DNA from: G965197675 sp965197675
GTDB taxonomy: Bacteria; Chloroflexota; Dehalococcoidia; Plut-88900
Assembly: GCA_965197675.1 (NCBI GenBank)
Contig: OZ240221.1
Location: 2,666,001 to 2,730,000, forward strand
Length of the DNA: 64,000 nt
Reading direction: 5' to 3'
Shown here: positions 16,656 through 24,621 of the stretch, piece by piece
Layout of the letters: every line of letters begins with the position of its first letter
Numbering within the stretch: position 1 is the first letter of the stretch
The notes under the pieces: generated by a model
Database searches by the model: none
What the model was told of the DNA's origin: nothing
Seen by the model: only the letters and a program-made list of their open reading frames with translations
Program-made: the position numbers and the translations under genes

Positions 16656-17513
16656 GTGATACACTTGCCTGAAATACCAATGACGTCCCAAAACTCCAAA
16701 GGCAAACATCCCACCTTCGCCGAGGTCGTAGCAGGCAAAGATGAGGCCGTAGACCTAGCATACGCTACTCTGCTCATCGCCAGAGCAGAGTATCCCACAC
16801 TTGACGTGGATTCATACCTCAATAGGTTAAAGGAGATGGGTTCGGCCATTCAATCCCATGTAAAGGCCCCTGAAGACCCACTCCAGGTAGTTCAGGCCGT
16901 CAACAACCACTTATACAGGGTGCTGGGATTTGAAGGCAACGAGACCGACTACCACGATCCCAGAAACAGCTTCCTCAACGACGTCTTGGACCGAAAGACG
17001 GGTATTCCCATAACCCTGTCCATAATCTATATGGAAATGGGACGACTCATCGGCTTTCCCATGTCCGGTGTCGGATTCCCTCGACATTTTTTGGTCAAAC
17101 ACCGGACACCCAACCAAGAAACGTTCATCGATCCTTTCAATAAGGGGATCGTGCTCACGCCGGAGGACCTGGTCAATCGTCTGCGCATCACGTCGGGGGG
17201 CGAGCTAGAGTTCAGAGAACATTTTCTGGCAAGCTCCAGCAAAAAGCAGATACTAAAGAGGGTGCTCACCAACCTGAAGGCAATATACCTATCCCGTTCA
17301 GACTACACCAAGGCGTTGGGTATCATAAACATGCTGCTGGACATAGCCCCCTGGGACATGGATGAGTTGAGGGACAGGGGGCAAGTCCACTACCACTTGA
17401 AAGAGTATAAGAGAGCCTTGGAAGACCTGGAGACCTATCTGAAGTTCAATCAACAGGCGCCCGACGCACGCCAGATAACTCGAAACGTATCTTTGCTTAA
17501 GAAGCTAATCTAG
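16656..17513 (+). CDS. SirB1-like transglutaminase-fold protein with TPR tail
   Basis: This 285-residue protein belongs to the SirB1/transglutaminase-like family, with conserved blocks QVVQAVNNHLYRVLGFEGN, FLNDVLDRKTGIPITLSIIYMEMGR and PRHFLVKH...FIDPFNKG. The classical Cys of transglutaminases is not evident, as is common in the family. C-terminal residues from about 195 form tetratricopeptide-like helices (YTKALGIINMLLDIAPWDMDELRDRG). Function unknown; possibly protein-protein interaction. Start is a GTG at 16656 or an ATG at 16680. A class IV aminotransferase follows 28 bp later on the same strand. Confidence 0.85.
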   Translation: MIHLPEIPMTSQNSKGKHPTFAEVVAGKDEAVDLAYATLLIARAEYPTLDVDSYLNRLKEMGSAIQSHVKAPEDPLQVVQAVNNHLYRVLGFEGNETDYHDPRNSFLNDVLDRKTGIPITLSIIYMEMGRLIGFPMSGVGFPRHFLVKHRTPNQETFIDPFNKGIVLTPEDLVNRLRITSGGELEFREHFLASSSKKQILKRVLTNLKAIYLSRSDYTKALGIINMLLDIAPWDMDELRDRGQVHYHLKEYKRALEDLETYLKFNQQAPDARQITRNVSLLKKLI

Positions 17514-17541
17514 CAGCCGACTGGAGGGGGCAAGAAGAGCC

Positions 17542-18447
17542 ATGGACTACACGGTATGGGTAAACGGCGAATACGTTCTAAGGGATCAGGCCACCATAAG
17601 CATGAAGGACAGAGGCCTGCGACTAGGGGATGTAGTCTATGACACCTCTCGCACCTTCAATGGCAAGGTATACAGACTAAGAGATCATCTAAAGCGACTA
17701 TATCGGTCACTGGTCTACACCAGAATAGACCCGGGAATGAGCATAGACGAGATGGAGCGACTAACCCATGAGGTGGTGGAGCGAAACGAGTCCGTTAGAG
17801 AGCCGGGCGATGACTACATGGTAACTCAGTTCGTAACCCGCGGCCAGGGAAGGAAGGCATATCAGGCTTCAAGGCCAGTAGTATCCATCTGGATAGACCC
17901 CATTGGATTTCCTCTATACGGCCCGAAGTTCGACACTGGAGCTCATGCCGTCATACCAAAGATTCGGAGCTACTCACCGGACCAGCTAGACCCCAAGATC
18001 AAGCACTGGAGTCGGCTCAATTTCGTCCTGGCTGATCTAGAAGCAACTGATGTAGACCACGACGCCTTTGCCGTCCTCCTGGACACACAGGGCAACTTAA
18101 CCGAATGCAGCGACGGGGCCAACTTCTTCATCGTCATCGATGGAGTCGTAAAGACCTCCACAGACTACGCTGTTTTGCCAGGTATATCCCGGGACGTGAT
18201 TTTCGAGTTAGCAGAGCAACTGCGTATCCCGGCGGTCAAAGAGGACATTCAGCCCTACCATGCCTACACCGCCGACGAGGCTTTCCTGGCCAGCACGCCC
18301 TACTGTATCTTACCGGTCGGCAAGGTGGATAACCGCATCATAAGCGAAGATATCCCAGGGCCAATCACCAAGCAGTTGCTAGCCGCTTGGAGCGAGCAGG
18401 TAGGTGTGGATATAGTGGGACAAGCCGTCGCAAGGGCGAAAGTTTAG
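17542..18447 (+). CDS. Class IV aminotransferase (branched-chain/D-amino-acid type)
   Basis: PLP-dependent fold-type IV enzyme of 301 residues. Seen: MDYTVWVNGEYV and DRGLRLGDVVYDT at the N-terminus; the PLP Lys is expected in PKIKHWSRLNFVLADLEA, and the phosphate/glutamate motif is EcSDGANFFIV. Members act as branched-chain aminotransferases, D-alanine aminotransferases or aminodeoxychorismate lyases; the sequence alone does not decide. ATG at 17542 preceded by GGAGGGGG. Likely co-transcribed with the SirB1-like gene. The neighbouring CoA-transferase is convergent. Confidence 0.87.
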   Translation: MDYTVWVNGEYVLRDQATISMKDRGLRLGDVVYDTSRTFNGKVYRLRDHLKRLYRSLVYTRIDPGMSIDEMERLTHEVVERNESVREPGDDYMVTQFVTRGQGRKAYQASRPVVSIWIDPIGFPLYGPKFDTGAHAVIPKIRSYSPDQLDPKIKHWSRLNFVLADLEATDVDHDAFAVLLDTQGNLTECSDGANFFIVIDGVVKTSTDYAVLPGISRDVIFELAEQLRIPAVKEDIQPYHAYTADEAFLASTPYCILPVGKVDNRIISEDIPGPITKQLLAAWSEQVGVDIVGQAVARAKV

Positions 18448-18459
18448 AGCTATCTTAGG

Positions 18460-19671
18460 TTAGAATACGCCCTTTTCCCTCATCGCCGTTATGTCATCCC
18501 AACTGTAGCCGAGGATTTCGGTCAAAATCTCCTCGGTGTGCTGGCCAAGCTCCGGGGCAGGCGCTCTAACCTTACCCGGATTCTCGCTCAGCTTTATAGG
18601 CAATCCTAGCATCTTGATAGGTCCCGCGTTGGGATGCTCGATTTCCACGACGTAGTCGTTAGCCAAGGACTGGGGGTCGTTGAGGGCCTCTTCATAGGTC
18701 TGCACAGGCGACCACAGGATATCGGTGGCATTCAGCTTGGCTGCCCATTCATCTCTGGATTTCTTGGAGAAAGCCTCTTTGAGTATGTGAATAAGCTCCA
18801 CCCTATGAGGTCCTAACCTGTCCTCGTCCGTCTGAAATCTGGGATCCTCAGATACCCCGTCCAACTCCAAGACGTCGCACACAGGATGCCAATGGCGCGG
18901 TATGTCCAAAACAGCCAGGGCCAGCCATTTATCATCCTTGCACTTGTATACATTCCAGAAGGGGCTGATTAGCAGCTGTCTATACTCCGCTGGATTCTTC
19001 CCCGAGAACAGATATCCCTGGACATTCAAGGCTCCCAGAGCCAATTGGCTGCCCAGCAGCGACTCCTCCACCTTCTGCCCAACACCCGTCCGCTCCCTGG
19101 ATATCAGACCTATCGCGACGCCAAGAGCCAGCATGAAGGCCCCTGTCTGATCTGCCTGTCCCCCCCATATCTGCAGTGGGCCACTTGAGAGATGTTGGCT
19201 CATTATTCCTCCTCTGGCCTGTGCAGCAAGGTCCGCCGATGGTCGATTGGCATCTGGGCCTTTAGGCCCGAACCCGTAGCCTATTGCATAGACCAGCTTA
19301 GGATTGAGTTTATGTATGGTCTCGTAGTCCATACCCAACTTCACAAGTGACGGCTCTCTAAAGTTGGAGATGAACACATCGGACTTTTCCAGGAGTTTAT
19401 ACATCGCCTCTTTACCCTCTGGGAGTTTAAGATCGATGCCCAGACTTTTCTTATTACGGTTGTTGTTCTCCCAGTAGTAGTTCAAGGGGATACCCTCTCT
19501 AGCAATGCCCTCGAAATTCCAGCTAGAGAGATATCTGCCAGGATCACCACTGACAGGCTCTTCTACCTTTATCACATCCGCACCCATGTCTGCCAGCATG
19601 GCGCCGGCCACCGGGCCATGCTGATAGATAGTCATCTCCACAATCCGAATTCCTTCAAGAGCCATCACCAT
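18460..19671 (-). CDS. CaiB/BaiF-type CoA-transferase (family III)
   Basis: This enzyme of about 404 residues moves CoA between carboxylic acids through an aspartyl-CoA thioester. Seen: MALEGIRIVEMT...GPVAGAMLADMGADVIKVEEP, RNKKSLGIDLKLPEGKEAMYKLLEKSDVFISNFR, GYGFGPKGPDANRPSADLAAQARGG. The last segment includes the expected catalytic Asp (R-P-S-A-D). The C-terminal VRAPAPELGQHTEEIL block is typical. ATG at 19671 is preferred (AAGGGTGG upstream); a GTG at 19680 and an ATG at 19665 are alternatives. Acyl acceptor unknown. Confidence 0.9.
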   Translation of the reverse strand: MVMALEGIRIVEMTIYQHGPVAGAMLADMGADVIKVEEPVSGDPGRYLSSWNFEGIAREGIPLNYYWENNNRNKKSLGIDLKLPEGKEAMYKLLEKSDVFISNFREPSLVKLGMDYETIHKLNPKLVYAIGYGFGPKGPDANRPSADLAAQARGGIMSQHLSSGPLQIWGGQADQTGAFMLALGVAIGLISRERTGVGQKVEESLLGSQLALGALNVQGYLFSGKNPAEYRQLLISPFWNVYKCKDDKWLALAVLDIPRHWHPVCDVLELDGVSEDPRFQTDEDRLGPHRVELIHILKEAFSKKSRDEWAAKLNATDILWSPVQTYEEALNDPQSLANDYVVEIEHPNAGPIKMLGLPIKLSENPGKVRAPAPELGQHTEEILTEILGYSWDDITAMREKGVF

Positions 19672-20084
19672 AGAAACCACCCTTCCACAGCGGGAACTGA
19701 GTCGCCATTAGATTATTATCGGGTAAATCCCTTGTCAAGAGAATATACTAGTCCACTTCCCCGGCTCCTGCTCTCGCACTTGATATGGGAATGAGGGGGA
19801 GACCCCACACGTCATTCCCATGCTTGACATGGGAATCCAGAGAAAATGTGTTGGAGGTGGGGAATCTGGGAGGACTGGCATTCTCAGGCCGACCCAATCC
19901 CAGCTACAGGATCGATTACAGAATCGACGGCGATACAGGTCAAACTGTTAGAAGCGTCGCTCTCATTGCTCTTTCAGGAAATGATGCGATCTGGATATCC
20001 TTGGAGGATCACCAAGAGATCTGGCTCCGGGCCTCATCAGTGGTGGACAAGATCTCCCCCGAGCAGCGATTGTGCCTTAACCGC
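19672..20084. other. Intergenic region with R3 repeat
   Basis: It contains one R3 palindrome (19814-19836) and a related half-site, ACTTGATATGGGAATG, near 19780. A plus-strand frame stays open from 19785 across this region into the antisense of the next gene. It contains protein-like text near 19880-20080 but no recognised domain, and it lacks a ribosome-binding site, so I do not call it. Confidence 0.5.
19814..19836. repeat. R3 palindromic repeat, copy 2
   Basis: ATTCCCATG/CATGGGAAT arms around a CTTGA loop, followed by CCAG. It pairs with the copy at 15187, where both arms carry the compensating base change. Confidence 0.7.
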
Positions 20085-20675
20085 CTACTGATATCCCAGG
20101 GCCTTGAACATGTCCAGGCCCCGTTGATAGTCCTCAGGACGATTCAAGTCCAGGAGGGCCACAGACGAGAAAACAGGCACCTCTTGGACTCTATCGGTGT
20201 CCTTATAAACCACCTGTCGCAATCCCTGAGTATCCTCGGTAAGGCCTTTCAACTCTTTGATGAGACTGGCGTCGAACACTGCGGGATGTCCGCGCTCACC
20301 TTGATAGGTAGGTATGGTTATCGTTTTTCCGCCATCCAGGTGAGCTTGAATCACCTGATCTAGAATGTCGGAGGGGCGAGGCTGGTCTACTCCCAGTATG
20401 ACAACCGCCGATGTCTCAGAATCAAGGGCCTTTACTCCCGCCACCACTGAGCCAGACCTACCCCTCTTATAGTCAGGGTTTAGCGCCAAGCTAACATTTG
20501 GCATATCGGAGACTAGGGTTTTGAGTTTGTCGGCCTCGTGCCCCATAACAAGCACCATTTTTTGCACCTGCGACTGGGCGAGCTGGCTAAGTTGAAACTC
20601 CAGCAGAGTGGATCCTAACCAGGGTAGGAGGGCCTTGTTACGTCCCATACGGGTCGACATGCCGGCAGCGAGCAA
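20085..20675 (-). CDS. MobA/MocA-like nucleotidyltransferase for molybdenum cofactor
   Basis: This NTP-transferase of about 196 residues carries LAAGMSTRMGRNKALLPW (nucleotide-binding loop with the signature L-A-A-G-x-S-x-R-M-G-x-x-K), VVILGVDQPRPSDILDQ (metal-binding D-Q-P) and GERGHPAVFDASL. This pattern fits MocA-type CTP:molybdopterin cytidylyltransferases. It sits just downstream of an XdhC/CoxI gene, the usual partner in maturing cytosine-dinucleotide molybdoenzymes. Oddity: the conserved loop starts at the first possible codon (TTG 20675). The frame stays open upstream as ...SALL without any ATG, GTG or TTG until the stop of xdhC, so the true start is unresolved and may be a rare codon used by coupling. 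Confidence 0.82.
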   Translation of the reverse strand: MLAAGMSTRMGRNKALLPWLGSTLLEFQLSQLAQSQVQKMVLVMGHEADKLKTLVSDMPNVSLALNPDYKRGRSGSVVAGVKALDSETSAVVILGVDQPRPSDILDQVIQAHLDGGKTITIPTYQGERGHPAVFDASLIKELKGLTEDTQGLRQVVYKDTDRVQEVPVFSSVALLDLNRPEDYQRGLDMFKALGYQ

Positions 20676-20710
20676 GAGGGCGGAGACGTGAGTGGATGGG
20701 GAACAATGTG

Positions 20711-21832
20711 TCAGGCGGGTATACCTGCCTTCTCTCTCGCCTTCTGGACCAGCTTCTCGTTCATCTTCAAGTGGTCACCGGTACCACCCAGGCGAACCTT
20801 CTCTATCTCCGCTAGTATGCTAAGGGCTATCTCTTCAGGAGTACGGCCACCCAGGTCCAGCCCGATGGGCGAGTATATCTCCCGGACACGCTCAATAGGA
20901 ATCCCCTCTTCTAGAAGAGAGCGATATATGAGCAGAGCTTTCCGTTTACTACCCACCAATCCCACGTAACGAGCCTGTGTTTTGGCAGCCTCTAGCAACG
21001 CCACGTCATCATATTTGTGCCCGCGGGTTGCCACTATAATAAAGGTGTTGGGCTTGATATCTAGCTCTCGTAGCCCGCTAACAAAGTCGTTGACTACGAT
21101 GCGATCGACATCGGGGAATCTCTCCCTATTGGCGAACTCAGGCCTATCATCGACTATCATCGTCCGGAAGTTCAACAGCTTGGCGAGGTTATAAATGGCC
21201 AATGCCATGTGGCCAGCCCCAACCACTATTATAGTGGGAGGGCTGGTGAAGGACTCTATATAAATCTCAGCCCCATCTCCCGTTGTTACGAGGTCTTTGC
21301 GTCCGAAGGCCATAGACTCTTTAGCGGGTTTGATGGCCGCCTGATCCACCTGCGGGTGGCCCATGCTACCCAAGGTAGTTCCATCTTCCCGAATCAGCAG
21401 CTTTGACCCTACCTGCCCCCCCAAAGACCCTGCCTTGCTCAGGATGGCCAGCGCCACAGACTGTCCTCCACTATAGGCCCGATTTATCTCATCTGTGTAC
21501 TGTGTAAATAGTGGGTCTTCCTGAGGTCTGTCTATGAGTATGTACATGGTGCCGCCACAGACCAAGCCGTCTTGGGCAGCTAGCTCGTCGGTGAGGGTAA
21601 AGCTTTGAACGTCTGGTGGGGTGCCTTCACCGATGGCGGTTTTAGCGGCTGTCCAAGCCTCGGCCTCCACACAGCCACCCCCCAGGGTGCCGGCAAAACT
21701 GCCATCATATCTGACCAGCATCTTGGAGCCGGGCTTCTGCGGGGTAGAGCCCCTGGTTCTCACCACGGTAGCCAGAGAAAAGGGGTCCTTTTTCTTAAGT
21801 AGCTCTTCTAGCTCTTCGTAAATCTCACGCAT
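20711..21832 (-). CDS. XdhC/CoxI-family molybdoenzyme accessory protein
   Basis: This 373-residue protein binds molybdenum cofactor and helps insert it, with sulfuration, into xanthine dehydrogenase or CO-dehydrogenase-type enzymes. Seen: an N-terminal XdhC domain with ATVVRTRGSTPQKPGSKMLV and GTLGGGCVEAEA, and a C-terminal Rossmann domain with IIVVGAGHMALAIYNLAKLL and VATRGHKYDDVALL...YVGLVGSKRK. ATG at 21832. It precedes the MobA-like gene by 35 bp on the same strand. No molybdoenzyme subunit lies in the window. Confidence 0.92.
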   Translation of the reverse strand: MREIYEELEELLKKKDPFSLATVVRTRGSTPQKPGSKMLVRYDGSFAGTLGGGCVEAEAWTAAKTAIGEGTPPDVQSFTLTDELAAQDGLVCGGTMYILIDRPQEDPLFTQYTDEINRAYSGGQSVALAILSKAGSLGGQVGSKLLIREDGTTLGSMGHPQVDQAAIKPAKESMAFGRKDLVTTGDGAEIYIESFTSPPTIIVVGAGHMALAIYNLAKLLNFRTMIVDDRPEFANRERFPDVDRIVVNDFVSGLRELDIKPNTFIIVATRGHKYDDVALLEAAKTQARYVGLVGSKRKALLIYRSLLEEGIPIERVREIYSPIGLDLGGRTPEEIALSILAEIEKVRLGGTGDHLKMNEKLVQKAREKAGIPA

Positions 21833-21939
21833 AGCTTTCTCGCCTTATTGGGGTATCTAGAACGGGATTACCCCCTTGAACGATTATACCCTACTAGCTG
21901 GGCCATTTCCAGATTGTGTACTCGTCCAGTAGATTGGAG

Positions 21940-22030
21940 CCCACCCGCCCGCTCTAGTGGGTTTTGTATGTGGGGGCACATCTCCCACCTCTCATGCCAG
22001 AGGGATGTTTACGTCTGGACTCCCTCCTTC
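21940..22030 (+). repeat. R2 double-hairpin repeat, copy A
   Basis: It follows the R2 order: CCCACCCGCCC, a G-run/C-run hairpin (GTGGGGGCACATCTCCCAC), then CCAGAGGGATG...CGTCTGG and ACTCCCTC. Hairpin two has lost some pairing relative to copy B. Confidence 0.7.
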
Positions 22031-22093
22031 ACTCCCGAGAAGTCGCACGTCCAAACGGGTGGAGTAGGCGTTCCGACGGGTTTGTGCGTGGCA

Positions 22094-22232
22094 ACTTGAT
22101 TGTCTTTTTTGTTTAGCTTTGAAATTTGATTGAATTTTCTGGTCCCCGTTCAAACTTGATTGAACTGTAAAAAAAGTTTTGTTTTAGGGGTTTTCCAGGC
22201 ACGAATATGTCGTTAATGTTGATTGAGTTTTT
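22094..22232. repeat. AT-rich block with recurring TTGATTG words
   Basis: ACTTGATTG, TTTGATTGAA, ACTTGATTGAA and GTTGATTGAG occur within about 140 bp, in a stretch much poorer in GC than its surroundings and lying between two R2 repeats. No gene or known element is recognised. It could be a remnant of a transposable element end or a protein-binding region. Confidence 0.4.
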
Positions 22233-22248
22233 TCAGGTTAGGGATTAT

Positions 22249-22335
22249 CCCACCCACCCTCCCAGGTAAGTGATTCTTGGGGGCACATCCCCCAAAGCCC
22301 CCTGCCAGAGAGATGGTTCTCTCTGGACTCCCTCT
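22249..22335 (+). repeat. R2 double-hairpin repeat, copy B
   Basis: Hairpin one is GGGGGCACATCCCCC. Hairpin two has perfect 9-bp arms CCAGAGAGA/TCTCTCTGG around TGGT (22305-22326). The flanks CCCACCC...CCAGGTAAGTG and ACTCCCTC match other copies. Confidence 0.78.
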
Positions 22336-22578
22336 CAGGATGAGCGGGGGGCTTCCAGATGTGCATTCCCTGCCTGGGTGTGGAATAAGAGTGATACCTC
22401 CATGTAAGCTATATTTCAATCTGCATTATAGCACGTAGGTTCTCATCTGATATATAGCCCCGCGGCACTTTGCCACTTCCTCTGATCTGTGATGCTACTG
22501 GAGGAACTGAAGAGGAGTAAGGTAGCCAAGAGCTCAATGGAGACGCACCGTGTTGTATACCCACCGCCACTCTCTAGA

Positions 22579-22621
22579 TGATGACGCTATTCTATGCGTC
22601 ACCCATCATTCTGAACGAGAT
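22579..22621 (-). repeat. R1 dispersed repeat, copy B
   Basis: On the minus strand it reads TCTCGTTCAGAATGATGGGT then GACGCATAGAATAGCGTCAT, nearly identical to the copy at 54779. It begins just after the end of the TrmO-FmdE gene. The GACGC...GCGTC part is a short inverted repeat. Confidence 0.78.
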
Positions 22622-22626
22622 CAACA

Positions 22627-23478
22627 CTATCCGCCGTTACCATGCTCTACACAAAACAGAAGGTGAATGTCGTCCTCCAGGATATCGTCGACAGTATCCG
22701 GAAGTCGCTCTTTAGGTACGAAGGTTAGCTTGTGTTTTTGATAAGCAATCGTATAACCTTTCTGAGCCTTCCACGCGAGTCGGTCATTTCCGTGGGTAGC
22801 TCCAGTGAGTGCTTGAAGGGCATCGTTTATGCAACCGTCTTCACCCCACTGGATCAAGAGATCGGGGTCCTTTTTACCAATCTTCCAAGCATCCATCGAA
22901 TGAAAGAGAATCCTAGTGCCCAAGGCTGCACCCCTGCAATACTCTCCGTGGAAATTGACCGCCTCCACCAGCATGTCCCGGATGAATGGCGATGCGGCCC
23001 TGCCCTCTGGATACAGCAGGTCCCTGGACGTACGGGCTGAGAATATCGAGTCCCAGCCGGGGGAATAACGTTTGAGGTCGATCACAGGGGTACCGTCGAT
23101 CATGTCCAACCTGTCAAGGTACAACTCCCTACCCTTGACGAATATCAACCGAGCCATGTTTAGACCCACGGGGTTGGGACGATCCTGAGAGCGCAGCCCG
23201 AAAACACCTCTCGCCGGCTTATCGCCGTGAGTTACCTGCAGCTTTTCACGGTCAGCACGATGAAACCAGCCCAAGATGATGACGTGAGTGTTGGACTCCA
23301 TGTCCTTGAGTCCATCAGAGAACTCGACGAAGACCTCGATTCTAGCGGGAACTCCTTCTACCGGCATCTTGTCAGTATCCTTGACCGACGAGTGGACAAC
23401 ACCCATCGGCTTCAGCACGATGCTACTCTGACCTTTTTTATCCATCCAGCTCAACACCATCCTATTGGAGAAATTCAT
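22627..23478 (-). CDS. TrmO (TsaA-like) domain fused to an FmdE-like domain
   Basis: This 283-residue two-domain protein has, at residues 20-150, the TrmO/YaeB fold, which uses S-adenosylmethionine to N6-methylate t6A37 of tRNA (LKPMGVVHS, GVFGLRSQDRPNPVGLNMARL, PVIDLKRYSPGWD). Residues 165-280 resemble FmdE (subunit E of formylmethanofuran dehydrogenase): AVNFHGEYCRGAALGTRI and EDGCINDALQALTGATHGNDRL, with conserved Cys and His for metal binding. Members of this domain family are linked to molybdenum/tungsten enzymes and to zinc binding. The tRNA role of the N-domain in this fusion is therefore uncertain. ATG at 23478 with GAGGT upstream. Divergent from the next gene. Confidence 0.82.
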   Translation of the reverse strand: MNFSNRMVLSWMDKKGQSSIVLKPMGVVHSSVKDTDKMPVEGVPARIEVFVEFSDGLKDMESNTHVIILGWFHRADREKLQVTHGDKPARGVFGLRSQDRPNPVGLNMARLIFVKGRELYLDRLDMIDGTPVIDLKRYSPGWDSIFSARTSRDLLYPEGRAASPFIRDMLVEAVNFHGEYCRGAALGTRILFHSMDAWKIGKKDPDLLIQWGEDGCINDALQALTGATHGNDRLAWKAQKGYTIAYQKHKLTFVPKERLPDTVDDILEDDIHLLFCVEHGNGG

Positions 23479-23537
23479 TCTACCTCAACCGTCGCATCAC
23501 GCACTTCTGTATAATGATTAAGTCGAGGAAAGGTTTG

Positions 23538-24563
23538 ATGTCCGATAATCCGACAAATGCTCTTGGCCACCAGGCGCCCGCACGCGATGAAGCTATGAAA
23601 GTGCGCATAGGCATCGGCATTTCAGAATGGCCGCTTTCTTCTCTCACGCCCGACAGCGTCCTGGAGCTAATCGACCGCTGTGAAGCCCTGGACATAGACT
23701 CCATTTGGGTGAGCGATACGCTGGTCACCGACGAGAACATACTGGAGCCCATAACCTTCATGGCCTTCATGGCAGCTCGAATGAAGAACATGATGTTCGG
23801 CACCAGCGTCCTGGTGGTCTCCACAAGAAACCCGGTTATTCTGGCCAAGGAGCTAGCTACTCTAGACCTGCTATCGGGTGGCCGTCTTCTACCGGCGGTA
23901 GGCCTCGGACCCGCCGAGTCCCGGGACTTCCACGCCACCGGCGTACGTAAAGAAGACAAGGGCAAACGCGCCGATGAGGCGATCCAGCTAATGAAGAGAT
24001 TGTGGACGGAGGACCACGTAACCTTTGCAGGCGAGTTCTACTCGGTTGAGGACGTAACCATTACACCCAAGCCCTATCAGAAGGGAGGCCCCCCTATCTG
24101 GATTGGCGGACTGAGTGATGCAGCCTTACGACGTGTGGGGCGGCTGGGGGATGGGTGGCTGGTCTCAACTATAACCCCCGACGAGGTACGTAGGGGAATA
24201 GAGTCCATCCGACGCTACACTTCAGAGTTTGGTAGAGAAGTGCCGGAAGACCACTACGGAGTCTATCTACAATTTCGCTTTGCCGACGATCCTGACGAGG
24301 GGCTTGAAGCCGCCCTTCCCTATCTTTTCTCACGTCGGAAGCTGCCTTTTCCCGAGTTCACCGCCATAGGCCCCCCGGAGTTCATAAGAAGCAGAGTCAA
24401 AGAGTACATACATGCCGGGGCCACCAAGTTCGTCATGAGTCCTGCCTGCTCCGGCGATGTTTGGTACCAGCAGGTAGAGCTTCTAGCCCAAGAAGTCATC
24501 GCCCCGTTGCAGACCCCCTTCAGCGTTGAAGAGCGCCAAAAAAGAGCCGCTATTTCGTGTTAG
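23538..24563 (+). CDS. LLM-class flavin/F420-dependent oxidoreductase
   Basis: Luciferase-like monooxygenase superfamily, TIM barrel, about 341 residues. Seen: VRIGIGISEWPLSSL at the N-terminus, the conserved LDLLSGGRLLPAVGLGPAESRDF block, and PPIWIGGLSDAALRRVGRLGDGWL, all typical of the F420-dependent branch. The substrate is unknown. The ATG at 23538 is chosen because AGGAAAGG precedes it; the earlier ATG at 23514 lies inside a TATAAT (23510-23515) that is a candidate -10. A crotonase follows on the same strand, starting 59 bp after the stop. Confidence 0.88.
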   Translation: MSDNPTNALGHQAPARDEAMKVRIGIGISEWPLSSLTPDSVLELIDRCEALDIDSIWVSDTLVTDENILEPITFMAFMAARMKNMMFGTSVLVVSTRNPVILAKELATLDLLSGGRLLPAVGLGPAESRDFHATGVRKEDKGKRADEAIQLMKRLWTEDHVTFAGEFYSVEDVTITPKPYQKGGPPIWIGGLSDAALRRVGRLGDGWLVSTITPDEVRRGIESIRRYTSEFGREVPEDHYGVYLQFRFADDPDEGLEAALPYLFSRRKLPFPEFTAIGPPEFIRSRVKEYIHAGATKFVMSPACSGDVWYQQVELLAQEVIAPLQTPFSVEERQKRAAISC

Positions 24564-24621
24564 AATCTTACAGGTTGTGGAATCTATCGAGGGATCCCAA
24601 CCAACTTTCAGGAGGTGTGCT

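Larger units (their letters stand above)
21833..22626. other. Long intergenic region with R2 (two copies), R1 and a low-GC block
   Basis: No gene seen in about 790 bp. Order: R2 copy A (21940-22030), an AT-rich stretch with repeated TTGATTGA (22094-22232), R2 copy B (22249-22335), unclassified sequence, then R1 copy B on the minus strand (22579-22621) immediately after the stop of the TrmO-FmdE gene. Short open frames here overlap the repeats and look spurious. Confidence 0.65.

Noticed and set aside
19785..20363. Plus-strand open frame of 192 codons
   Set aside because: It runs antisense through the MobA-like gene, has no ribosome-binding site or known domain, and its first part covers an R3 repeat.
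24526..24621. N-terminal extension of the crotonase at 24.6 kb
   Set aside because: Overlaps the end of the LLM oxidoreductase gene, and the ATG at 24622 has a perfect AGGAGGTG.
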